From Lentisphaerota bacterium (GTDB taxonomy: Bacteria > Verrucomicrobiota > Kiritimatiellia > RFP12 > UBA1067): a DNA stretch of 13,253 nucleotides. Below are positions 7,121-13,253 of the stretch, one piece after another. The stretch is taken from the NCBI GenBank assembly GCA_015061765.1, contig SUVZ01000060.1, forward strand, positions 1 through 13,253, written 5' to 3'. The position numbers were made by a program, and so were the translations under genes. The notes under the pieces are model-generated. The model worked only from the letters and a program-made list of their open reading frames with translations, did no database searches and was not told where the DNA came from. Each line of letters begins with the position of its first letter. The stretch's first letter is position 1.

Positions 7121-8505
7121 GCGATGAGGCGGATCTTGTGCCAGGGGCCCTTCACCCAGCGTATCCACGTGCCGACGAAAAACACGAACACATACACGAC
7201 CATGGTCGACCACAGGGCAACCATCGTGGGATGGAGCCAGTACGTCACGAAAAGTATCGGCATCCAGAACGGAAACGCCATGATGAACATCCACGCCATC
7301 ACAAAGCGGGTGTCGCCCGCTCCCTTCAACGCACCGGACAAGATCACATCCGCAACATCGCAATACTGCCACAACACCATCAGCACGAAAAGCTGGAATC
7401 CGAGAGACAGAAACGCCCCCAGTTCCGCCAGAGGGATACCCCCGGCGAACATCATAAGGAGCTCACGGTTGAATACAAGCACAAGAGTGCTGGCGACCAT
7501 CACATACAATTCGCCGAGCACAATCGCTCTGTTCCCGCACTGGAACGCCCCGTGCGAATCGCCTGCCCCCTGATGCTGGCCGACAAGCACGCCTGCACCG
7601 ATGGCAATGCCCTCTATCGGAGCAATCAGCAGGTAGTTCACCGTGAAGGCGGCGTTCGAAACGGCGAAGGCCAGATCCCCGACCTTGCCTGTCAGACACA
7701 CGAATATGACGAACGAAAGGCAATTCAGCATCGACTGCACACCAGACGGTATGCCGTAGCGCAGGATCTTGACCATCAATTGGCCGATGCCGTCCCTGCA
7801 TGTCCCTGCATCGGCGGACGCTTCGATCCTTCGGGTGGTTTCTCTCAGCGCAATCACGTTCAGCACGAGCATCTGCACAATCTGGGCAATGACCGTAGCC
7901 CATGCCGCACCCGCAATCCCGCAGGGTTCAAGCCTCAACCATGGCACTCCGGCATCGAATCCGAAGATGAACAGGTAGTCGAAAATGATGTTCAGCACAT
8001 TGCCGAGAAGATTCGCCCAGAACACCAACCGGGTCTTTCCCCTTCCGGTGAAGAATCCGCTCGCCGCCATCATTCCGCACATCGCAAAACCGCCTGCGAC
8101 CGTTATGGAATAGTACGTCTTCTCCCGTGCAAGCACTTCAGGGGAGTGCCCCACGAAGTCGAACGCCAGATTCCCGATCGGCACAAGACACATGAGCAAC
8201 GCGCCGAACACGACAGAAAGCACAAGACCCGCCCTGTAGCTCGTGCGGCATCCATCCTCAACTCCCGCACCGAAATACTGCGCCACGAACGTCCCCGAAT
8301 ACGCCACCACCGACTGGAAGAACCCGACAAAGAGCAGCGCCAGCATGGAAGCCGGCAGGACCGCCTCAAGAGAAGCGGTCGATTCATTGGAGAGGAACAC
8401 GCGATCTACGAACTGCATGATCGCGTTGTTCGCCATGCCAAGCGCCAACGGCCAGACAAGCCGGTATACGTCACAGTAGGCCGAGATCCGCTCCCGCCAT
8501 GTCAT
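7117..8505 (-). CDS. MATE-family multidrug/toxin exporter-like membrane protein
   Basis: A 462-residue polytopic inner-membrane protein with about twelve hydrophobic segments in two similar halves, the standard size and layout of MATE transporters (NorM/DinF type), which use H+ or Na+ gradients to export organic compounds. Family-typical stretches include the N-terminal LVWPLALGMANNAIMQFVDR, GFFTGRGKTRLVFWANLLGN with NIIFDYLFIFG in the first half, and ILRYGIPSGVQSMLN plus VLVGQHQGAG in the second. The ATG at 8505 overlaps the rpoN stop (ATGA). Forty-two further open codons upstream lie within rpoN and are basic and low-quality, so they are excluded. Its stop overlaps the regulator's ATG. The substrate cannot be told. 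A 10-bp tandem duplication lies inside the gene (7792-7811). Sugar or saccharide efflux is not supported by anything visible. Confidence 0.92.
   Translation of the reverse strand: MTWRERISAYCDVYRLVWPLALGMANNAIMQFVDRVFLSNESTASLEAVLPASMLALLFVGFFQSVVAYSGTFVAQYFGAGVEDGCRTSYRAGLVLSVVFGALLMCLVPIGNLAFDFVGHSPEVLAREKTYYSITVAGGFAMCGMMAASGFFTGRGKTRLVFWANLLGNVLNIIFDYLFIFGFDAGVPWLRLEPCGIAGAAWATVIAQIVQMLVLNVIALRETTRRIEASADAGTCRDGIGQLMVKILRYGIPSGVQSMLNCLSFVIFVCLTGKVGDLAFAVSNAAFTVNYLLIAPIEGIAIGAGVLVGQHQGAGDSHGAFQCGNRAIVLGELYVMVASTLVLVFNRELLMMFAGGIPLAELGAFLSLGFQLFVLMVLWQYCDVADVILSGALKGAGDTRFVMAWMFIMAFPFWMPILFVTYWLHPTMVALWSTMVVYVFVFFVGTWIRWVKGPWHKIRLIA
7792..7811. repeat. 10-bp perfect tandem duplication inside MATE gene
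   Basis: GTCCCTGCAT is present twice back to back. The unit length is not a multiple of three, yet the reading frame is intact with both copies. It encodes the hydrophilic loop around AGTCRDGIG between the two halves of the transporter. Gain or loss of a copy would frameshift the gene. Confidence 0.9.
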
Positions 8506-9890
8506 CGGACTCGCCTTTCGGATGTGCCGGGGATGCCGAGAATGCCGCGATACTTGGCGACGGTGCGGCGAGCCACTGGGAATCCCTGATCCTTGAGTCT
8601 GGCGGCAAGAGCCTCGTCCGATAGCGGACAACGCTTGTCTTCAGCGTCGACGAGAGCCTTGAGGACGTCATGCACCGCATCCTTCGCCACCATTCTGCCG
8701 TCTGCGGTCTCTATCCCCTGCGTGAAAAACCTTCGCAGCTCAACGACGCCCTTGGGCGTGGACACATACTTGTCGTTAACCGTTCGGGACACGGTCGTGG
8801 GATGCACCCCGACCTTTTCTGCGACCTCAACCATTGTGAGCGGCTTGAGGCCCTTCAGTCCGGACTCGAAAAACCCTGGCTGCCGGTCGAATATCTCCTG
8901 CGATATCGCCCTGATCGTCCCCTCGCGATGCTCTATGGCTTCGTTCAGCTGATGCGCGGCGGCAAGACGCTCCTGCAGATATTCCCTTGTTTCCTTAGGC
9001 ACGGACGGATCCTCGATCATCTTCAGGTAGCGAGGCGATATCTTTATGTCCGGCAGAGACCGGTCGTCCACATCCGCGATCCAGCGCCCCTTCTCCCGGA
9101 CGGCATGAACCTCTGGCTTCACGATGCGATTCGATTCGCCCGAACCGATGAACGCTCGTCCGGGCTTCGGATCCAGCGTGCGGAGTTCGCGGAGGGCCGC
9201 CGCGTATTCTGCGCGTCCGACATCCAGCGACTCCAATATCTTCGCGACCCGTCCGGCGGCAATGTCCTCAAGGTGATTCTCGATGAGAGAGCGCACTTCA
9301 TCCTCCCATGGCGAATCATCAAGCTTGTCCATCTGCGCAAGTAGGCATTCCTTGAGGCTTCTCGCCCCGCAACCTGGCGGATCAAAGCGTCTGATCGCCG
9401 CAAGGACTCCCAGCACATGTTCCTCGCTCTCTCCCGACACCATCACGACATCCGGCAGGGATCCATCGAAATATCCATCGTCATTCAGGTTGCCGATGAG
9501 GGTCTCGGCAAGGGCGTAGTCGCCCGGCGCCAGATCGGACACCGGAATCTGACGCTCCAGGTGGTCGTGAAGAGTCTCTTCCTCAACCTGATTATCGAAG
9601 AAACGCTGCCGCCGTTCGACATCGTCCTCGCTCGGATTGACTGAAGGCGCCGCCTCATCCTCAGGCGTCAACGACGCCGCCTCGCTCTCCCGTCTGTCAT
9701 TCTGCGAGACCGCGTCATCCAAAGGTTGCTCCAGCACATGGTCTACATCCTCAATCAGCGGATTGCACGAAATCTCGCGCACGATCTCCTGACGGAGGTC
9801 CGGCAGGCTCATCGCGAGCATGCGGATTGACTGGCGCACCGCAGGCGCCAGCTGCTGCGACTGTTTCTGTCCCTGCTGGAAAGAGAGCAT
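8502..9890 (-). CDS. rpoN: RNA polymerase sigma-54 factor RpoN
   Basis: A 462-residue sigma-54. Region I (1-50) is Gln/Leu-rich (MLSFQQGQKQSQQL, RQSIRMLAMSLPDLRQEI), which contacts the bacterial enhancer-binding ATPase and the melted -12 region. An acidic linker follows (about 55-95), then the core-binding domain (about 105-270) and the DNA-binding domain with a helix-turn-helix (MVEVAEKVGVHPTTVSRTV, 353-371). The diagnostic RpoN box ARRTVAKYR is at 440-448. Sigma-54 recognises -24/-12 promoters and needs an AAA+ activator; none is encoded here. ATG at 9890 is preferred: GAGGG lies 5 bases upstream and the gap to pheS is 7 bases. An earlier TTG at 9914 would overlap pheS and adds eight residues not typical of the family. 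It is unusual to find it between pheS and a MATE gene, with ATGA coupling to the latter. Confidence 0.97.
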   Translation of the reverse strand: MLSFQQGQKQSQQLAPAVRQSIRMLAMSLPDLRQEIVREISCNPLIEDVDHVLEQPLDDAVSQNDRRESEAASLTPEDEAAPSVNPSEDDVERRQRFFDNQVEEETLHDHLERQIPVSDLAPGDYALAETLIGNLNDDGYFDGSLPDVVMVSGESEEHVLGVLAAIRRFDPPGCGARSLKECLLAQMDKLDDSPWEDEVRSLIENHLEDIAAGRVAKILESLDVGRAEYAAALRELRTLDPKPGRAFIGSGESNRIVKPEVHAVREKGRWIADVDDRSLPDIKISPRYLKMIEDPSVPKETREYLQERLAAAHQLNEAIEHREGTIRAISQEIFDRQPGFFESGLKGLKPLTMVEVAEKVGVHPTTVSRTVNDKYVSTPKGVVELRRFFTQGIETADGRMVAKDAVHDVLKALVDAEDKRCPLSDEALAARLKDQGFPVARRTVAKYRGILGIPGTSERRVR

Positions 9891-9897
9891 GTCGCCC

Positions 9898-10914
9898 TCA
9901 GGCAGTCTGCGCAAGGAAGCGCAAGTCGTTCTCGTAGAGCCAGCGGATGTCGGGGATGCCGTACTTGATCATCGCAATGCGCTCGACACCGAAACCGAAG
10001 GCATACCCTGAAACCTCTTCGGGATTCCAGCCTACATGCCCAAACACGCGGGGATCCACCATGCCGGCACCGGCGATCTCGATCCATCCCGACTGTTTGC
10101 ACACCTTGCAACCCTTGCCCTTGCACACGTGGCAGCGGAAGTCCACTTCCACGCTGGGCTCGGTGAACGGGAAGAAGTGCGGACGGAAACGTACGCCGCC
10201 ATCGCCCATCATCTCCTTCGCGAAATACGAAAGGACGCTCTTGAGGTCCGCAAGGGATACCGGCTTCACATCGACGTAAAGCCCCTCGATCTGGTGGAAA
10301 TTCGCGGAGTGCGTGGCATCCGTCGTGTCGCGGCGATACGTGCGGCCGGGACAGATTACGCGCACGGGCGGCTTGTTCTGCATCATGGTGCGCACCTGCA
10401 CGGGCGACGTCTGCGTGCGCAGAAGCGCGTCGGCGGCAAGCCAGAACGTATCGGAACGGTCCTGCGACGGATGGTGAGGCGGCGTGTTGAGCGCCGTGAA
10501 GTTGTTGAACGGGTTCTCGATGTCCGGACCGTCCGCCACCGTAAAGCCAAGACGCGAGAAGATGCGGGCGGACTCGGCGATCACCTTCGAGATGGGATGG
10601 GCCGCACCAAGCTCGGGCCACATTCCGGGACGCGTTGCATCCACATTCTCGACCTTGCCGGAGCAGGCCTTGGATGCACCGGCCCCCTTTGCGGCAAGGG
10701 CGTCCTCAACCTCCTTCTTCCAGGCCTGGACAGCCTTGCCGAATGCCGGACGCTCCTCCTTGGGAACATCCTTCATCGCCTTGATCAGCGCGGGGATGGA
10801 ACCGTTGCGGCCGACATACTTCACGCGGAGCGCCTCAACGGCATCCGCACCTTCCGCCGCCGAGATCTCCGCCAACGAAACCTTTTTGCCTTCTTCGAGT
10901 TCTGCAAGTGTCAT
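9898..10914 (-). CDS. pheS: Phenylalanine--tRNA ligase alpha subunit
   Basis: A 338-residue catalytic subunit, standard bacterial length, that charges tRNA-Phe as an alpha2-beta2 enzyme with PheT. An N-terminal coiled-coil region (1-85) contacts tRNA. Class II motifs follow: motif 2 CPGRTYRRDTTDATHSANFH (188-207), phenylalanine-pocket residues around FPFTEPS (248-254), and motif 3 GFGVERIAMIKYGIPDIR (307-324). The CHVCKGKGCKVC cluster (C261, C264, C269, C272) is a probable zinc site, found in many bacterial PheS. The ATG at 10914 follows a purine-rich AGAGAGAAGA and a strong promoter about 30 bases upstream. pheT, usually the next gene, is absent here; rpoN follows after 7 bases instead, so the beta subunit must be encoded elsewhere. 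Confidence 0.97.
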   Translation of the reverse strand: MTLAELEEGKKVSLAEISAAEGADAVEALRVKYVGRNGSIPALIKAMKDVPKEERPAFGKAVQAWKKEVEDALAAKGAGASKACSGKVENVDATRPGMWPELGAAHPISKVIAESARIFSRLGFTVADGPDIENPFNNFTALNTPPHHPSQDRSDTFWLAADALLRTQTSPVQVRTMMQNKPPVRVICPGRTYRRDTTDATHSANFHQIEGLYVDVKPVSLADLKSVLSYFAKEMMGDGGVRFRPHFFPFTEPSVEVDFRCHVCKGKGCKVCKQSGWIEIAGAGMVDPRVFGHVGWNPEEVSGYAFGFGVERIAMIKYGIPDIRWLYENDLRFLAQTA

Positions 10915-10940
10915 GATTCTTCTCTCTCTTTAAACCGCGA

Positions 10941-10949
10941 ATTATACCA
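10941..10949 (-). promoter_or_regulatory. Extended -10 promoter of the pheS-rpoN-MATE-gntR operon
   Basis: The minus strand reads TGGTATAATTCGCGG: a perfect TATAAT with the TGn extension. The best -35-like hexamer (TTGGCT) is only 14 bases away, so the extension probably compensates for a weak -35. Transcription would begin about 20 bases before the pheS ATG, leaving no room for a T-box or attenuator leader. Confidence 0.75.
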
Positions 10950-10982
10950 TATTCGCAACCAGCCAAGGCATTGAAGTGAAAC

Positions 10983-11003
10983 TTCCCGCATCCGCACCGG
11001 GAA
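10983..11003 (-). terminator. Weak candidate terminator after the ETF-QO gene
   Basis: A 6-bp GC-rich stem (TTCCCG/CGGGAA) with a 9-base loop begins 8 bases past the ETF-QO stop codon. On the minus strand it is followed by GTTTCACTTC, not a proper T-run, so termination efficiency is doubtful. Confidence 0.35.
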
Positions 11004-11010
11004 ATACGTC

Positions 11011-12603
11011 CTACATCCTTGTGTATCGCGGACCGTCTCCACCCTGAGGGAATGTCCAGTCAATGTTCTTCACGGGACATTTTATGCGGCACGTCTTGCA
11101 GTGCAGGCAGTTGGAAAAATCGATTTCAAGCTCTCCATCCTCCATACGATACACTTCTGCTGGACAGAACCGCGTGCACGGCGCTCCGAACCGCTTGCGG
11201 CACTCTTCGCACTTGGCACGATCAAGAACCTTGAGATGGCACGGCTGATCCTCTTCGTGCATCGTGCCGCTCATGAACACGTCCGTAAGACGATCCGGCA
11301 TGACCGATGGCGGCAGGTCCGCAGGAACGGGAGCCTTTCCGTATGACATGCGTCCGATTTCACGAAGGCCTTCCGCATCACCTTCCGAGAGCCCCGGCAC
11401 CCGGAAAAACGGGAAAAGGCCTCTTGTGATCCATGCCAAACCGGCCATCGCAACACCCCAAGGCAGTCCATAGCAGAAGCCGGCACGCACGTTGCGAACG
11501 CGTTTCATCTCTTTCCAGCCGGACGTATTCCTGAGCAGTTCGCCATAGTCCTTGCCAGTGAGGATGCTCTCCGCCGCCGCCATCCCGCTCTGGAGTGCGA
11601 TATGCACACCCTTTATGCGAAGCGAGTCTAGAAGTCCAGCACCGTCACCGACGATAAGCACGCCAGGCGACTGGACTTTGGGTACAGAATAGTATCCGCC
11701 CTCGGGAATGACCTTCGCGCCGTATGCGACAGTCTTCCCGCCCTCGAAATGGCGTCGGACGGCCTTCGCGCCCTTGAACTGCCGGAACAGGTCGAACGGA
11801 TCGATTTCCGGACGCTTGTAGTCAAGCGCATACGCATAGCCGACCATCACCTGCGTCTCGGACACGTGATACACGAATCCGCCGCCGTACGTATCGAAAT
11901 CGCTCGGCCAACCGAACGTGTGCATCACCTCGCCCGCCGTCTGCGTTCCGGCAGGCACCTCTATCAGTTCCTTGATGCCAAGGGCGTACGTCTGCGGGCG
12001 CGCACCCTGAAGTTTTCTCGAGGCGATCAGCTTTTCGGTAAGGATTCCGCATCCGCCCTCTGCGAGAATCACCGTCTTGGCGCATACCTCCTCCGACGCA
12101 AGATAGTTGGACTTCTTTGCGCCATTTTTGTCCAATCCCTTCTCGCCTGTACGGGCGCCGACCACAACGCCATTCCTCTCTATGAGTTCGGTGACTGCAT
12201 AGCCCGTGTATATCTCAACGCCCTCCTTCCGGGCGATGTCGGCAAGATACTGCACAACCTTGGTCAGGGACGCGACAGGATAGCGCTTTGAGCTCATCAT
12301 GGGCGGAACCCACGGCACCCTGAGCGACCATCTGCGGCAGAGCAGGGTGCGGAAACTCTCCTTCACGACCTTCGCCTCGACTGGCAGTTTCTCGATCTCC
12401 GAATCCGTGAGAAGGCCCTTGAATCCCGACGGATCTATTATTGCGCCGGACAGTACATGGGACCCTACGCTGCGCCCCTTGTCCAACACAATCACGCGCG
12501 GAGAGCTTTCGCCTCCGCGCTCCTTGGCGCCACGCTTGAGTGCGATCGCCGCCGCCAATCCAGCCGGACCTGCACCAACAATCAATACGTCTGTTTCAAT
12601 CAT
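11011..12603 (-). CDS. Electron transfer flavoprotein:quinone oxidoreductase (ETF-QO/FixC-FixX type)
   Basis: A 530-residue flavoprotein that passes electrons from reduced ETF to membrane quinone. The N-terminal Rossmann motif VGAGPAGLAAAIAL (9-22) binds FAD, with LDKG (40-43) at the second strand and a second FAD-contact region at GVLIVGDGAGLLD (314-326). GAKVIPEGGYYSVPKV (295-310) and the hydrophobic region about 380-400 belong to the quinone/membrane-facing part. The C-terminal domain (about 450-530) carries the iron-sulfur site: CP at 480 and NCLHCKTCRIKCP (498-510). Extra cysteines C465, C468, C476 and C509 give an eight-cysteine, ferredoxin-like pattern. ATG at 12603 has GAGG 9 bases upstream; ATG at 12618 lacks a ribosome-binding site. 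It is transcribed alone from its own promoter. etfA/etfB and acyl-CoA dehydrogenase genes are not in the window. Confidence 0.93.
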   Translation of the reverse strand: MIETDVLIVGAGPAGLAAAIALKRGAKERGGESSPRVIVLDKGRSVGSHVLSGAIIDPSGFKGLLTDSEIEKLPVEAKVVKESFRTLLCRRWSLRVPWVPPMMSSKRYPVASLTKVVQYLADIARKEGVEIYTGYAVTELIERNGVVVGARTGEKGLDKNGAKKSNYLASEEVCAKTVILAEGGCGILTEKLIASRKLQGARPQTYALGIKELIEVPAGTQTAGEVMHTFGWPSDFDTYGGGFVYHVSETQVMVGYAYALDYKRPEIDPFDLFRQFKGAKAVRRHFEGGKTVAYGAKVIPEGGYYSVPKVQSPGVLIVGDGAGLLDSLRIKGVHIALQSGMAAAESILTGKDYGELLRNTSGWKEMKRVRNVRAGFCYGLPWGVAMAGLAWITRGLFPFFRVPGLSEGDAEGLREIGRMSYGKAPVPADLPPSVMPDRLTDVFMSGTMHEEDQPCHLKVLDRAKCEECRKRFGAPCTRFCPAEVYRMEDGELEIDFSNCLHCKTCRIKCPVKNIDWTFPQGGDGPRYTRM

Positions 12604-12633
12604 CTTACAAAACCTCATTTGGTGGTGCGCCGA

Positions 12634-12642
12634 ATTATATCA
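12634..12642 (-). promoter_or_regulatory. Extended -10 promoter of the ETF-QO gene
   Basis: The minus strand reads TGATATAATTCGGCG, a perfect TATAAT with TGn extension and the same TTCG just downstream as in the pheS promoter. No convincing -35 box is visible at normal spacing. The leader to the ATG at 12603 would be about 25 bases. Confidence 0.7.
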
Positions 12643-12732
12643 GAACAAACCGCTCATTGCACCTAAAACAAGGGCTTCTATTGGGCGCCGGGAGGGGCAT
12701 GTCAAGAAAGCGACCTCTCCATCCGTACATTC

Positions 12733-12767
12733 AAAAAGAGACCGACGCTGACGCGCGGTCTCTTTTT
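12733..12767. terminator. Bidirectional rho-independent terminator after acpP
   Basis: A 12-bp perfect stem, AAAAAGAGACCG (12733-12744) with CGGTCTCTTTTT (12756-12767), encloses an 11-base loop. It has a T-run on both strands and so can stop transcription either way. It lies 27 bases past the acpP stop and marks the end of that transcript. A small CCTTG-TTGA-CAAGG hairpin (12771-12784) lies between the two. Confidence 0.88.
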
Positions 12768-12793
12768 CACCCTTGTTGACAAGGCAAGCGGAC

Positions 12794-13048
12794 TTAGTTG
12801 GCCGCGTCGCCGAAGCCCTTGGATGTGAGGTAGTCGATGACCTTGCCCACAGTCGTAAGCTTCTCAGCGTCCTCCTCAGGAATCGCTGCACCAAATTCCT
12901 CTTCGAACGCCATGATGAGCTCGACGGAATCAAGGGAATCCGCACCGAGATCGTCGATGAACGACGCTTCCGTCGTCACCTGCTCCGCATTGACGCCGAG
13001 CTGATCGACAATAATTTCTCTGACGCGATCTTCAAGTTTACCTGCCAT
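12794..13048 (-). CDS. acpP: Acyl carrier protein
   Basis: An 84-residue acidic protein of standard ACP length. The phosphopantetheine attachment motif [18 protein letters not shown] (35-52) has the modified serine at S38, followed by the usual acidic helix II that docks onto fatty-acid synthase enzymes. It carries growing acyl chains as thioesters in the cytoplasm. ATG at 13048 is preferred: AAGGAG lies 10 bases upstream, and the protein begins at the usual place. The frame stays open 15 codons further to an ATG at 13093, but these would overlap the promoter and read as non-ACP sequence. Usual partners (fabF, fabG, fabD) are not adjacent within the window, and a terminator follows, so it is transcribed singly. 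Confidence 0.97.
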   Translation of the reverse strand: MAGKLEDRVREIIVDQLGVNAEQVTTEASFIDDLGADSLDSVELIMAFEEEFGAAIPEEDAEKLTTVGKVIDYLTSKGFGDAAN

Positions 13049-13083
13049 AGTTTTAAGTCTCCTTTTTCTTTCGAACGCCTCAT

Positions 13084-13112
13084 AAGATATCACATCCCAT
13101 CTTTGAACGCAA
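13084..13112 (-). promoter_or_regulatory. acpP promoter
   Basis: On the minus strand TTGCGT (13112-13107) is separated by 17 bases from TATCTT (13089-13084), which also carries a TGn extension (TGATATCTT). Spacing is ideal. The predicted start is about 13077, giving a leader of about 30 bases with AAGGAG 10 bases before the ATG. Confidence 0.7.
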
Positions 13113-13141
13113 GCGAAATTATTATGCAGGTAGAGTGCGGA

Positions 13142-13171
13142 AGTAAATGCACCTGATCTGGTTCATTTACT
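13142..13171. repeat. Inverted repeat (11 of 12 arm positions) upstream of acpP
   Basis: AGTAAATGCACC (13142-13153) pairs with GGTTCATTTACT (13160-13171) except at one position, around a 6-base loop TGATCT. No T-run follows on either strand, so it is not an obvious terminator; an operator or structured-RNA element is possible. It lies 30 bases upstream of the acpP -35 box. Confidence 0.6.
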
Positions 13172-13233
13172 CATGCGAACTGTATGGAATACCAGAGGAT
13201 TGTACTTGTCTGACATATATCTCTTTTCTGATA

Positions 13234-13249
13234 ACTTCCCTAGGGAAGT
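13234..13249. repeat. Perfect 16-bp palindrome near right edge
   Basis: ACTTCCCTAGGGAAGT reads the same on both strands, centred on CTAG. The word GGAAGTAA recurs at 13139-13146 and 13244-13251. The window ends 4 bases later, so the element's full extent and the gene it belongs to cannot be seen. The surrounding 13113-13253 holds no open reading frame of note. Confidence 0.6.
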
Positions 13250-13253
13250 AAGG

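Noticed and set aside
7121..7372. 84-residue N-terminal extension of the GntR-type regulator
   Set aside because: It lies fully inside the MATE gene, has no family similarity, and the ATGA overlap at 7117-7120 gives a natural start.
7012..8589. Long open frame of 525 codons on the plus strand
   Set aside because: It is antisense to the MATE gene, rich in His, Arg and Gln, resembles no fold, and reflects codon bias of the opposite strand.
10915..10940. T-box or attenuator controlling pheS
   Set aside because: The TATAAT box leaves a leader of only about 20 bases, too short for a T-box or a leader peptide.
1..13253. CRISPR arrays, tRNA or rRNA genes, insertion sequences or phage genes
   Set aside because: No regularly spaced repeats, cloverleaf, rRNA-like or transposase/integrase sequence was found on either strand.

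Overview
All recognisable genes lie on the minus strand, and coding density is high: short gaps, ATGA overlaps and shared ribosome-binding sites are common. The gene types suggest a Gram-negative anaerobic polysaccharide degrader of the Verrucomicrobiota, probably the Kiritimatiellae/Lentisphaeria side. The grounds are a run of secreted proteins around a GH20 hexosaminidase, a SUMF1-fold protein with a lineage-type N-terminal beta domain, and a GntR-headed regulator with a LacI-like sensor domain. This placement is inference from gene style, not from a marker-gene comparison.

Reading in the direction of transcription (right to left), the right end holds a 140-base gene-free edge with two inverted repeats, then acpP (acyl carrier protein) with its own promoter and a bidirectional terminator. 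Next comes a monocistronic electron-transfer-flavoprotein:quinone oxidoreductase behind an extended -10 promoter. A second, very similar extended -10 promoter starts a four-gene chain: pheS, rpoN (sigma-54), a MATE-family exporter, and a GntR/LacI-type hybrid regulator. The last three are linked by a 7-base gap and two ATGA overlaps, so regulator production is tied to a housekeeping promoter.

A 120-base intergenic region with a perfect 11-bp palindrome, a tandem 9-bp repeat and an inverted repeat around the ribosome-binding site separates the regulator from a five-gene cassette (about 5827 to beyond position 1). Every product of that cassette begins with a signal peptide: a small protein of unknown function, a beta-propeller-like protein, a SUMF1/FGE-fold protein lacking the copper-binding cysteines of true formylglycine-generating enzymes, a two-domain TIM-barrel-like protein of unknown activity, and a GH20 beta-N-acetylhexosaminidase cut by the left edge. 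The neighbouring regulator plausibly controls this cassette.

The most likely undescribed system here is this cassette: an exported, co-translated set built around an N-acetylhexosaminidase, with four partners whose functions cannot be assigned from sequence. No tRNA, rRNA, CRISPR array, insertion sequence or phage gene was seen.
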